Assembly (NCBI RefSeq): GCF_013409255.1
Contig: NZ_JACCAS010000002.1
Location: forward strand, 2,842,001-2,906,000
Length of the DNA stretch: 64,000 nt
Origin: Paraburkholderia bryophila
GTDB lineage: Bacteria; Pseudomonadota; Gammaproteobacteria; Burkholderiales; Burkholderiaceae
Reading direction: 5' to 3'
Shown here: positions 34,999 through 43,784 of the stretch, piece after piece
How positions within the stretch are numbered: the stretch's first letter is position 1
How the letters are laid out: each line of letters starts with the position of its first letter
Translations under genes and position numbers: made by a program
The notes under the pieces: model-generated
What the model saw: the letters and a program-made list of their open reading frames with translations, nothing else
Databases searched by the model: none
What the model was told of the DNA's origin: nothing

Positions 34999-36126
34999 TT
35001 AAAAACGGGTTCGAATGCCGCTCGTCAGTTCGAGCTGGGTATTCGCGCCGAACGTGGTCGCTTCCGTATAGCCGCCGTGCAGTTTCATGAAGTCGCCCGC
35101 CAGGTAGACTTCAGTGCGTTTCGACAGATGGTAGAAGGCCGACCAGTAGAGGGTCTCCTTATAGCCGTTGCCGACACCGTTGGTCATGCTGAAATCGCCG
35201 ATGTTTGCATTCGGCGTGAAACCGTCGGTATTGTTGGCCGCATTGTGAATGCGCATTTGCTGGTAACCGACTTCATAGTCGAACGCACCTTTAGGCGCCA
35301 GCTTGAGCGATACCGTCCACGCGTTGTCCTGACGCTGGCCGAGCGCCCCCTGGTTGCCCAGGTATCGGAAGTAGCCGGCATTGGCACGCAAGATACCGTA
35401 CGTGTAATTACCGCCTACCGAGAATGACTGATTCGTAAAGCCGTCGCGGTTGGCGTGGCTATAGAACGCCGACACGTTGAACGGGCCGCCGTTATAGCCG
35501 AGCGCGGCCTGGTAATTCGAGTCGACGCCGAAACTGGTGGTGTTGCCGAACGCGTAGCCCGCACTCGCGAAGATGCCGTTGTCGAACAGCTTCTTCCATG
35601 CGACGCTGTTGTTATACCGGGTGCCGGTCGCGCTGCCCGCGTAGAAGATCAGTTGCTTGAAGTTGTTGGCGTTGGTCCAGCCGCCTTCTTCCGTCGTGAG
35701 TTGCGCGCTACCGTACGGGTCGCCGTAAATGGTCGAGGCGTCACGCGCGATCGTGTTCTGGAAACCTACCGTGATCTTGCCGAACGTGTCGTTGACGATC
35801 CCCACCCACGCATCGCGGTCGAAAATCTGACCCGGATCTTCCATCTGACCATCGCTCATCCGGTATTCGCTTTCGAGCCTGAAGATGATCTTCGAGCCCG
35901 CTCCGATGTCTTCGGCACCCTTCAGGCCCCAGCGGCTACCGCTGAACCAGGGCTCGCCGCCCACGCCCATGCCGATCACGTGGGCACCGTTAGGGCCGGC
36001 GTGAGAGACATAAGTGGGTGCACTGAGATCGATGAGACCATACAACTGGACGCTCGACTGCGCATGCGCGTTGGCCGCGGCGAGCGTGCCGGCTGCAACG
36101 GCTAAGGCCTGGTATTTCTTCTTCAA
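34999..36126 (-). CDS. Outer-membrane porin (Gram-negative trimeric)
   Basis: A 375-residue beta-barrel starting at TTG 36126, chosen because AGGAGA is correctly spaced and the signal peptide LKKKYQALAVAAGTLAAAN begins there. Visible hallmarks are SSVQLYGLIDLSAPTYVS, GSRWGLKGAEDIGAGSKIIF and the terminal Phe in SGIRTRF. It ends a minus-strand block with an ABC importer and a two-component system, so it probably admits the same substrate and may be controlled by the response regulator. Confidence 0.87.
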   Translation of the reverse strand: MKKKYQALAVAAGTLAAANAHAQSSVQLYGLIDLSAPTYVSHAGPNGAHVIGMGVGGEPWFSGSRWGLKGAEDIGAGSKIIFRLESEYRMSDGQMEDPGQIFDRDAWVGIVNDTFGKITVGFQNTIARDASTIYGDPYGSAQLTTEEGGWTNANNFKQLIFYAGSATGTRYNNSVAWKKLFDNGIFASAGYAFGNTTSFGVDSNYQAALGYNGGPFNVSAFYSHANRDGFTNQSFSVGGNYTYGILRANAGYFRYLGNQGALGQRQDNAWTVSLKLAPKGAFDYEVGYQQMRIHNAANNTDGFTPNANIGDFSMTNGVGNGYKETLYWSAFYHLSKRTEVYLAGDFMKLHGGYTEATTFGANTQLELTSGIRTRF

Positions 36127-36331
36127 GGTTGTCTCCTGAACTTGCTGCGTTGAATTTCTGTTTTTCACTCGCAGTACCGGCGGTATCGACACTTCACTCG
36201 CTGCGATGCCGAGCGACTAAGTGTCATCCTAGTGATCTCAATCCTTCACGCTCCTTTCCTGAACGATTTGGATCGCTAAGTGATATCCCTGATATACACG
36301 ACGAGCGCAGCGCAAGTGGCAGACGTCCTTG

Positions 36332-37003
36332 CTATTCCTCCTTGTTGCGCAGAATGTAACCCAGCCCGCGCAAGGTCATGATCCGGGCACTGGAGCTCGC
36401 CAGATGCTTGCGCAAGCGGTGGATGTAGATGTCGATGGCGTCGGCGCTCGGTTCGTCGTCGAGACTGAACACGCTTTCCATCAAGGCGTTCTTGGAAACG
36501 GTCTTGCCCTGACGCAGCATCAGCGTTTCGAGAATCATGTGCTCGCGGCGGCGCAGCGTCAGTGGCGCGTCGTTATGACGGAACTCCCGCGTGTCGGCTA
36601 GATAGTGCAGGTCGCCGCAGATCAGACAGGTCGCTTTTTCGCCCGACTGGCGGCGAATCAACGCCTTGATGCGGGCAACCAGTTCCCGCGCGTCGAACGG
36701 TTTGACGACATAGTCGTCCGCGCCGGCGCTGAAGCAGTCGACCTTGTCGTCGATCGAGCCATGCGCGGTCAGCATCAAGACGGGGACGTTGTCGCCGCGG
36801 CGGCGCAGACGGGCGAGCACGTCCTTGCCGCTCATCCGTGGCAGACGCATGTCCAGCAGAACGACGTCATAGCGTTGCGTGGTCAGCACGACATCCGCGC
36901 CTTCGCCGTCGGCGACACAATCGACCACGAAATTCTGCGCTCGCAGCAAGTTGACGATCCAGTGCGACAGTTCGATGTTGTCTTCCACGAGCAGCAGCTT
37001 CAT
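36332..37003 (-). CDS. OmpR-family response regulator (TctD-like)
   Basis: A 223-residue response regulator: receiver with acidic pocket EDN, phospho-acceptor Asp51 in VVLLDMRLP and the conserved Lys in YVVKPFD, then a winged-helix DNA-binding domain (LTLRRREHMILETLMLRQG...IDIYIHRLRKHL). The kinase gene is 9 bp upstream. The adjacent NitT/TauT-type importer and the porin promoter at 36127-36331 are likely targets. Confidence 0.9.
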   Translation of the reverse strand: MKLLLVEDNIELSHWIVNLLRAQNFVVDCVADGEGADVVLTTQRYDVVLLDMRLPRMSGKDVLARLRRRGDNVPVLMLTAHGSIDDKVDCFSAGADDYVVKPFDARELVARIKALIRRQSGEKATCLICGDLHYLADTREFRHNDAPLTLRRREHMILETLMLRQGKTVSKNALMESVFSLDDEPSADAIDIYIHRLRKHLASSSARIMTLRGLGYILRNKEE

Positions 37004-37012
37004 GTGTTTTCC

Positions 37013-38383
37013 TCAAGCGCCTGCGGCCGGCATGCGGACCGTGACGACGAGTCCGATCCGGCCCGCGCCCTGGGCGATGCCGACCGTCCCGCCATGCAAG
37101 TGGGTGATCTCACGCACGATGGACAGGCCAAGACCCGTCCCCTCGACCAGGCTTGGGCCGCGATAGAATCGCTCGAACACGTGGGCTCGCGCTTCGGCGG
37201 GAATGCCCGGGCCGTTATCCACGATCTGCAGCATCACGTCGTCGCCATCGCGCCGGCAAATTACCGTGACACGCCCGCCGTCTTGCGTGTAGCGCACCGC
37301 GTTGTCGAGCAGATTCATGACCATCGCGCTCAGCAGGTGCGCGCTGCCCATGACCTCGACGTGGTCGTCCAGTTCGGCGCCGAGGTCGGTGCCGCGCTGT
37401 TCCGCGGCCACAATCAGTTCCTCCAGGGCGGACAGCACGACCGCGGTCATGTCGACCTTCGTGCGGGTGCGCAGCGGCGGCGCAGATTCCGCTTGCGCCA
37501 GCAGCAGCAACTGGTTGGTCATCTCCGTCATTTTCCGGCTGCTGCGGCGCATGGCCGCCAGCGCTTCGGTTAGCGGCGGGTCGCAATAGTCTCGCCCGCA
37601 AGCGTATTGAATCTGCGTGTCGAGGAGGGTGAGCGGCGTGCGCAACTGATGCGCTGCGTCCGCGATGAATTGACGTTGTGTCGTGGTATGCAGCTTGAGC
37701 CGGGCGATGCATTGATTGATCGCGTGGACGATGGGTCGCAGCTCAAACGGCAGCCGGTCCGCGCTGATCGGTTCGAGCTGCATCGGTTCGCGGTCGGCCA
37801 CGTCGTCCTTGAGCTTCATCAGCGGCCGCAACTCGATGGTCAGACCCAGCGGAACCAGTGCGGCAACCAGCGCCAGCATCAGGCACTGGCGAATCAGTTG
37901 CGGACGCCACAATTGCCCGATCATCGCCTCGCGTGAGGCCTGCGTCTTCGCGACCACGACGATGACGTGCTCGACCTTGCCGGAGTCGTACAACTGACGT
38001 GGATAGGCGACCGCGCGGACGCCTTTGCCGTCGAGTGTGGTGTCGTAGAACACGGGCGATACATCGAGACGCGCGGGCAATTCCAGGTCGGGGTTGCCGA
38101 CCAGCAAGCGGGTGTCGTCCACAATCACCTTGTAGAACACCTGATCCTGATAAGGCGACTCGAAAATCTCCAGCGCGGCCGGCGGAACGATGGCGCTCAG
38201 GCCGCCGCTGTCCCAGTCGACATCTTCCACAATAGTGCGGGCCGACGACAGAAGTGCGCTGTCCTGCACGAGATTGGCGGTCTGGCGGGCCGTATCGTAC
38301 GAGATCACGCCCGTGATGACGACGAACATAGCTAGCGGCAGCAACAGCCACCAAAGCAGTCGGGTGCGCAAGCTTGGCGTCAT
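37013..38383 (-). CDS. Sensor histidine kinase (TctE-like)
   Basis: A 456-residue membrane kinase: first transmembrane segment LLWWLLLPLAMFVVITGV, a periplasmic TctE-type sensor domain, a second membrane segment near LALVAALVPLGLTI, H-box FIADAAHQLRTPLTLLD, N-box NLLDNAVRYT, and G-boxes DNGPGIP and GTGLGLSI. TctE-type sensors detect carboxylates or related anions. The start at 38383 has GGGAG seven bases upstream. It is 106 bp downstream of the permease gene. Confidence 0.9.
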   Translation of the reverse strand: MTPSLRTRLLWWLLLPLAMFVVITGVISYDTARQTANLVQDSALLSSARTIVEDVDWDSGGLSAIVPPAALEIFESPYQDQVFYKVIVDDTRLLVGNPDLELPARLDVSPVFYDTTLDGKGVRAVAYPRQLYDSGKVEHVIVVVAKTQASREAMIGQLWRPQLIRQCLMLALVAALVPLGLTIELRPLMKLKDDVADREPMQLEPISADRLPFELRPIVHAINQCIARLKLHTTTQRQFIADAAHQLRTPLTLLDTQIQYACGRDYCDPPLTEALAAMRRSSRKMTEMTNQLLLLAQAESAPPLRTRTKVDMTAVVLSALEELIVAAEQRGTDLGAELDDHVEVMGSAHLLSAMVMNLLDNAVRYTQDGGRVTVICRRDGDDVMLQIVDNGPGIPAEARAHVFERFYRGPSLVEGTGLGLSIVREITHLHGGTVGIAQGAGRIGLVVTVRMPAAGA

Positions 38384-38489
38384 ACGGTCTCCCTGATTCG
38401 TTTCGACCCGATGGGCGACCGGCACGCGTTACTGCGTCCGCGATGACGAGCGCGGGCGCGAGCAGAGGCAACTTCACGGCGCGCCACGT

Positions 38490-39386
38490 TCAGAATGCGG
38501 CCGGTCTCCACTTCAGCAGACGCTTTTCCAGCGCGGTAAGCAGATAGTCCGCGCTAAGCGCGACTACCGCAAGCACGATCATCGCCGCGAACACGCCGCT
38601 CGCGTTGAACGCGCCTTGGGCCGTCGAAATCAGTAGCCCGATGCCTTGCTTCGAGCCGAGGAATTCACCCACCACGGCGCCGACCAGCGCAAAACCGAAA
38701 CTGACGTGGAGGCTGGCGAGAATCCAGCTGAGCGCCGATGGAATCACCACCGAAGTCGTCAACTGACGCCGGGAGGCGCCGAGAATCTGCGCGTTGGCGA
38801 TCATGTAACGATCGGCTTCGCGTACGCCCTGGAAGGCGTTGCCGAACACCACGAAGAACACCATCACGACCGCCAGCGCCACCTTGGACGCCATGCCAAG
38901 TCCTAGTGCGATGACGAAGATCGACCCCAGCACCACACGCGGAATCGAATTGGCGATCTGGATATAGAGACTGAAAACATCGGAGAGGAGTTTATTGCGG
39001 CCGAGCACGACTCCGCAGATGACGCCGGCCACCGAACCGATCAGGAAGCCGAGAAAGGTCTCTTCCAGCGTGACCCAGACTTGCAACAGCAACGGACCCT
39101 GCGAGGTGCCGTTCACGAACCAGTCGACGATCTGCGCGTAGATCGACGAGGGCATCGAGAAAAAGAACGGGTCGATCCACTTGACGCGGCCGGCGAGCTC
39201 CCAACCGCCTAGTATGAGCACGAGCACCAGCACACGCAGGCCGATGATCAGCGCGTGCCGTTGGCGCAGTCTGCGCTGCGCGACACGTTCGACTTCGGCA
39301 AGCGATGACGCGCCGTTATCCGATGCCGGCGCGTATTCAGAGGTAGAGGTAGCCATGTTTGTATTTCCGCCGTTCGATTTATTCAT
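38490..39386 (-). CDS. NitT/TauT-family ABC transporter permease
   Basis: A 298-residue inner-membrane permease with about six hydrophobic segments and the contact loop FQGVREADRYMIANAQILGASRRQLTTSVVIP typical of SsuC/TauC-like proteins. Its ATG overlaps the ATPase stop by four bases (ATGA). It belongs with the ATPase at 39383 and the binding protein at 40213. Substrates in this family are sulfonates, nitrate, cyanate, thiamine precursors or aromatic acids; none is determined here. Confidence 0.87.
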   Translation of the reverse strand: MNKSNGGNTNMATSTSEYAPASDNGASSLAEVERVAQRRLRQRHALIIGLRVLVLVLILGGWELAGRVKWIDPFFFSMPSSIYAQIVDWFVNGTSQGPLLLQVWVTLEETFLGFLIGSVAGVICGVVLGRNKLLSDVFSLYIQIANSIPRVVLGSIFVIALGLGMASKVALAVVMVFFVVFGNAFQGVREADRYMIANAQILGASRRQLTTSVVIPSALSWILASLHVSFGFALVGAVVGEFLGSKQGIGLLISTAQGAFNASGVFAAMIVLAVVALSADYLLTALEKRLLKWRPAAF

Positions 39387-40216
39387 GCGATCTGTACTTC
39401 TTCACGCAGGTCGCGCCAGATGTCGCGCGAGATTTCAATGAAACGCGGCTCGTAGCGAATCTCCGACGTGATGCGCGGGCGCGGCAAATCGATCTCGTAG
39501 ACCTTCTTGAGGGTGGCGGGCCGCGCGGTGAGCACGAAGACGCGATCGGCCAGCGCGATCGCCTCTTCGAGATCGTGCGTGACGAACACCACCGAGCCGG
39601 CATTGGCGGACCACAACTGCAGCAGTTCGTCCTGCATCAGCGTGCGGGTTTGCATGTCGAGCGCCGAGAACGGTTCATCCATCAGCAGGATTTCCGGCTT
39701 GTTGATGAACGTCTGCGCGAGCGCGACGCGTTTCCTCATTCCGCCCGACAACTGATGCGGGTAGTGCCGGGCGAATTTCTCGAGACCGACGCGGCGCAGC
39801 CATTCGTAGGCTTCTTCGTGTGCCGCCGCTTTCGAACGGCCGCGATACAGCGGGCCTGCCGCAACGTTGTCCAGCACCGTGCGCCAGGGAAACACGGCAT
39901 CCGCCTGAAACACGAAACCGATGCGCGGATCGATGCCGTTCACCGGCTTGCCCATGACGCGCACCTCACCGGAGGTCGGCTTGAGAAGTCCCGTAATCAT
40001 GCTGAGCGTCGTCGATTTGCCGCAACCCGTCGGTCCGACGACGGCGACGAATTCACCCTTGGCGACGGCCATGCTGAAGTCTCGCAAGGCGAGCGTCGCC
40101 CGGCCGTCGGGGCTGATAAAACGACACGACACCGAGCGAAACTCGATGACCGGAACGTCGGCGGAAACTGCATGGTTCATGAGGTCGATCCGTGGAAGTG
40201 GCCGCAGCCGGCTCAT
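39383..40216 (-). CDS. NitT/TauT-family ABC transporter ATP-binding protein
   Basis: A 277-residue ATPase: Walker A GPTGCGKST, Q-loop VFQADAVFPWRTV, signature LSGGMRKRVALAQTF, Walker B ILLMDEPFSALD, switch His FVTHDLEEA. The C-terminal RDIWRDLREE is typical of SsuB/TauB-like proteins. Its start overlaps the binding-protein stop (ATGA) at 40213-40216; an internal ATG at 40180 is also possible. Confidence 0.87.
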   Translation of the reverse strand: MSRLRPLPRIDLMNHAVSADVPVIEFRSVSCRFISPDGRATLALRDFSMAVAKGEFVAVVGPTGCGKSTTLSMITGLLKPTSGEVRVMGKPVNGIDPRIGFVFQADAVFPWRTVLDNVAAGPLYRGRSKAAAHEEAYEWLRRVGLEKFARHYPHQLSGGMRKRVALAQTFINKPEILLMDEPFSALDMQTRTLMQDELLQLWSANAGSVVFVTHDLEEAIALADRVFVLTARPATLKKVYEIDLPRPRITSEIRYEPRFIEISRDIWRDLREEVQIA

Positions 40217-41223
40217 TTGGCCGAAGTGAATTCGTTGGTGTAGGTTCGCGCGAGGTCGATGTGCTTGCCCTTGACCGAAGGATTGAATGCGGACAGCACT
40301 TTCAGCACGGTTTGCGGGCCGTCTGCCGGCATCTTGCCGTCGGCCGTATACATCGGCAGCGACGCCTTGAGGGCTCTCACGTACAGCGCCTTGTCTTTCT
40401 GGTAGTCGTCAGGCATTTTCGCGGCGATCTCTTCCGCGCTGTGCGTGTGGATGAATTGCATCGTGCGCACGAACGCGTGCGCGAGCTTGGCGGCATCCGC
40501 TTTGTGGGCCGCGGCCCAGGTGGCCTGCACGTACAGGCTCGAGGCCGGATAGGTGCCGCCCAGCGCCGCCCGGGTGCCTTCGACCGAGCGCATGTCGACC
40601 AGCACCTTCGCGTCGCCGGACTTTTCCAGCGCCGAGACCGTGGGTTCGGTGGTCATGCCCGCGTCGATGCGGTTCTGCTTGATGGCCGCGATGAAGCTCG
40701 CGTCGGCGCCGACCGGCAGCATGGTGTATTCGCTCGACTGGACGCCGTGCTGGCCGGCAAGGTATTGCGTCAGGAAGCTGGTGGATGAACCCAGTCCGGT
40801 CACGCCGAGTGTCTTGCCTTTCACGTCGGCCATCGATTTGACGGTCTCTGCCGCTTTCGTCGAGACCATTTCGACTTCGCCGGGCACCTGGCCGAACACG
40901 ACGATCGCCTTGACTTCCTTGCCCTTGGTTTGCAGATCGATCGTGTGATCGTAGAAGCCCACCACGGCCTGAACCGCACCGGCCAGCAATTCGTTTTCCG
41001 CGTCCACGCCGGCGGGCTGCGACAGCAGTTCGACGTCGAGGCCTTCGTCCTTGAAGTAGCCGAGCTGCTCGGTGAGTCGGGCGGGCAGGTAGATCAGCTT
41101 GGTGATGCCGCCGACCATGATCGTGATCTTTCCGTCGTCGGCCATTGCATGCTGGGAAGCCAGGCTGAACAGCAGGCCAGAAGCGATAGCGATCTGGCGA
41201 AACGCGCGAAAGGTCGGTTGCAT
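40213..41223 (-). CDS. NitT/TauT-family ABC transporter substrate-binding protein
   Basis: A 336-residue exported protein with a signal peptide (cleavage near AMA-D). The mature start KITIMVGGITKLIYLPARLTEQLGYFKDEGLDVEL and the segment LAGAVQAVVGFYDHTID are typical of SsuA/TauA-like binding proteins. It is the first gene of the block SBP-ATPase-permease-kinase-regulator-porin. The ligand is unknown; the linked TctE-like sensor suggests an organic anion. Confidence 0.85.
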   Translation of the reverse strand: MQPTFRAFRQIAIASGLLFSLASQHAMADDGKITIMVGGITKLIYLPARLTEQLGYFKDEGLDVELLSQPAGVDAENELLAGAVQAVVGFYDHTIDLQTKGKEVKAIVVFGQVPGEVEMVSTKAAETVKSMADVKGKTLGVTGLGSSTSFLTQYLAGQHGVQSSEYTMLPVGADASFIAAIKQNRIDAGMTTEPTVSALEKSGDAKVLVDMRSVEGTRAALGGTYPASSLYVQATWAAAHKADAAKLAHAFVRTMQFIHTHSAEEIAAKMPDDYQKDKALYVRALKASLPMYTADGKMPADGPQTVLKVLSAFNPSVKGKHIDLARTYTNEFTSAK

Positions 41224-41467
41224 CGATTGTCTCCGTTATTGTCGCGGGCGGTGGAATACCGCCTCTGTGGATCGATGGCGCGATTTTAGGGCGGCGAACC
41301 CTTCTCACGGCTTTCATGGCGAGCCGTGTTTCGTCCGGGATTTCCATGAGTTCAATGCGCCGACGGGTTGCTCCGCTCGCGTTGGCGGCCCGATATCGCG
41401 CACGGTGAACCGGTGATTCGGCGCGGCGCCCACGTGGCCATTGCGGCTGATAGGGCCCGGCGGCAGA

Positions 41468-41776
41468 CTAGCGCTGGCCGCTACGCGCTTCCTCGGCGTC
41501 GCGGAACCAGGTTTCCGCATGGGAGCGGTCGGACACCCATGAGCGAGACTGCGGCGTATTGAACTCACGATCGATATAGCGGCGCCCCCATTCAATGCCG
41601 TCTCGTGCCGCCTCCTGTTCCGTGAGCCACTGGGGCTGTATCGTCGCGGGGCGGATATCGACCAGCGTGCGGGCGCCGAGACGCACACTCACGCTGGCGA
41701 GCCACGCGCCGCGCGGGTTGATTTCAGGGTGCACGAGGATTTCAAACTCGCCGTAAGAAACAGTGCTTGCGGGCAT
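41468..41776 (-). CDS. Small hypothetical protein (DUF6566-like)
   Basis: A 102-residue soluble protein starting MPASTVSYGEFEILVHPEINPRG. The pattern, with WLTEQEAARDGIEWGRRYID, recalls a small Burkholderiales domain that I believe is DUF6566; this is from memory. The function is unknown. It has a promoter region shared with the divergent TraR-like gene. Confidence 0.55.
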   Translation of the reverse strand: MPASTVSYGEFEILVHPEINPRGAWLASVSVRLGARTLVDIRPATIQPQWLTEQEAARDGIEWGRRYIDREFNTPQSRSWVSDRSHAETWFRDAEEARSGQR

Positions 41777-41885
41777 CGTTGTCTCCTTGGGAGCGTTTGC
41801 AGCAACGGATCAAACCTTACTCCACATGAGGTGTCAAAAGTACAGGAATCCGATTTCCACATTGATCAACCCAAGGGAGCGAATC

Positions 41886-42266
41886 ATGGCCGACCAGCAG
41901 AGCGACCTGAGTGAAGAGTTCATTGCACAGCAGCGCGCGCGCCTCATGGCGCTCCGCCGGCAACTACTGGGCGGCGAGGAAGACACCATCGCGGACGAGC
42001 GCACCGCCAAGGAGGAGCGCGGCGACGAAGCCGAAGAGTACGAAGACGACGCGCAGGACATGGCGCAAAACGAGATCACCCAGTCGCTGCACGATGTGAA
42101 CGACCACCGCGTCGCCGATATAGAACGCGCGCTGCAGAAGATCGACGAAGGCACCTACGGGCTGTCCGACGAAAGCGGCGAGCCGATTCCGCAGGCTCGC
42201 CTCGAAGTCATGCCGGAAGCCATCCTGACCGTTGCGGAGCAGAGTCGGCGTGAAACGGGGCAGTGA
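41886..42266 (+). CDS. TraR/DksA-family protein without zinc cysteines
   Basis: A 126-residue protein with the coiled-coil front (LSEEFIAQQRARLMALRRQLL) and the acidic stretch of the DksA/TraR family, followed by the conserved GTYGLSDESGEPIPQARLEVMPEA segment. In zinc-finger members that segment carries cysteines (GTYGxCxxCGxxI...RLxAxPxAxxCxxC); here all are replaced by Ser, Glu, Thr or Val. It may still bind the RNA polymerase secondary channel, as other Cys-poor members do. Confidence 0.75.
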   Translation: MADQQSDLSEEFIAQQRARLMALRRQLLGGEEDTIADERTAKEERGDEAEEYEDDAQDMAQNEITQSLHDVNDHRVADIERALQKIDEGTYGLSDESGEPIPQARLEVMPEAILTVAEQSRRETGQ

Positions 42267-42391
42267 ACGGGTTGCGACACCGCGTCCCGCCGCCGATGGC
42301 AGCCTACGCGCCACGCAATAGAACATCAGGTGATAATCAGGGCTCCCGTCGTTACGCAAAAGCCGTTGCCACCCGGAGCCGCAGATCCATC

Positions 42392-43780
42392 ATGGAACTC
42401 TTCGATGCTTTCCATCTCGCCAGGCTGCAGTTTGCGTTCACCGTTTCGTTTCATATTATCTTTCCCGCCATCAGTATCGGCATGGCGAGCTTCCTCGCGG
42501 TGCTGGAGGGGCGCTGGCTGCTGACCGGCGACGTCGTCTATAAAGACATGTTTCTGTTCTGGTCGAAGATCTTCGCCGTCGGCTTCGGCATGGGCGTCGT
42601 GTCCGGCGTGGTGATGGCTTACGAGTTCGGCACCAACTGGAGCGGGTTTTCTTCGTTCGCCGGCAATATCACGGGGCCGCTGCTGACCTACGAAGTGCTC
42701 ACGGCGTTCTTTCTCGAAGCCGGTTTTCTCGGCGTCATGCTGTTCGGCTGGCAACGCGTCGGTCCCCGCGGGCACTTCTTCGCCACGCTGATGGTCGCCC
42801 TCGGCACGCTCATTTCGACCTTCTGGATTCTCGCGTCGAACAGCTTCATGCAGACGCCGCAAGGATTCGCCATCGAGAACGGCCGGATCGTGCCGGTCGA
42901 CTGGCTGAAGGTGATCTTCAACCCGTCGTTTCCGTATCGTCTCGCGCATATGACGATCGCCGCGTTTATCGTCGCGGCCTTCATCGTTGCGGCTTGCGGC
43001 GCGTGGCATCTGCTGCATGGCCGGCGCGACGGCCCGATCACGCGCAGTTTTTCGATGGCGCTGTGGATTCTGCTTCTGCTCGCGCCGGTGCAGATTTTCG
43101 TCGGCGATGCGCACGGTCTCAACACCCGCCAATATCAGCCGGCCAAGATCGCGGCGATCGAAGGGCTGTGGCAAACCGAGAAGGGCGGCACCGCGCTCAA
43201 TCTGGTCGGCCTGCCCGACATGGACGCGGAAGTCACGCGCTACACGCTGCAAATACCGCACCTGGGCAGCCTGATTCTGACCCACAGTTGGGACGGTGAA
43301 ATTCGCGGGCTGAAGGAATTTCCCGCCAAAGACCGCCCGTATTCGCCGATCATTTTCTGGACGTTCCGGATCATGGCGGGTCTGGGCATGCTGATGCTGC
43401 TGACCGCGCTGCTGGGACTGTTTCTGCGGGTACGTGGCCAGTTGTACGAGACCCGCTGGTTTCAGGTGCTGGTGCTGTGCATGGGACCGTCGGGGCTCGT
43501 CGCGCTGCTGGCCGGGTGGGTGACGACCGAAGTCGGCCGTCAGCCCTGGACGGTCTACGGCGTGTTCCGCACCGAAGACTCGCTCTCGCCGATCAGCGCG
43601 CAGCAAGCCGGCGTGTCGTTGCTGATCTTCGTGCTGGTGTACTTCCTCGTGTTCGGCATGGGCGTCTACTACATGCTGAAGATGATGGGCCGCGGGCCGG
43701 AAGCACAGGTCGACAGTCCGCCGTCCGTCAGGCATCCGGTATTGCGGAATCGTCCGCTCGACGCGCTGAAAGGGGAGTGA
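42392..43780 (+). CDS. cioA: Cytochrome bd-type (cyanide-insensitive) quinol oxidase subunit I
   Basis: A 462-residue membrane protein matching the CydA/CioA family: N-terminal FHLARLQFAFTVSFHIIFPA with a heme-ligand His, the EVLTAFFLEAGFLGVMLFGW helix, a short Q-loop, and the C-terminal EVGRQPWTVYGVFRTEDSLSP motif. The short Q-loop and overall length fit the cyanide-insensitive CIO type. Subunit II follows after 4 bp. The ATG at 42392 is preferred because the long upstream extension from 42263 contains no conserved sequence. Confidence 0.87.
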   Translation: MELFDAFHLARLQFAFTVSFHIIFPAISIGMASFLAVLEGRWLLTGDVVYKDMFLFWSKIFAVGFGMGVVSGVVMAYEFGTNWSGFSSFAGNITGPLLTYEVLTAFFLEAGFLGVMLFGWQRVGPRGHFFATLMVALGTLISTFWILASNSFMQTPQGFAIENGRIVPVDWLKVIFNPSFPYRLAHMTIAAFIVAAFIVAACGAWHLLHGRRDGPITRSFSMALWILLLLAPVQIFVGDAHGLNTRQYQPAKIAAIEGLWQTEKGGTALNLVGLPDMDAEVTRYTLQIPHLGSLILTHSWDGEIRGLKEFPAKDRPYSPIIFWTFRIMAGLGMLMLLTALLGLFLRVRGQLYETRWFQVLVLCMGPSGLVALLAGWVTTEVGRQPWTVYGVFRTEDSLSPISAQQAGVSLLIFVLVYFLVFGMGVYYMLKMMGRGPEAQVDSPPSVRHPVLRNRPLDALKGE

Positions 43781-43784
43781 CGCC

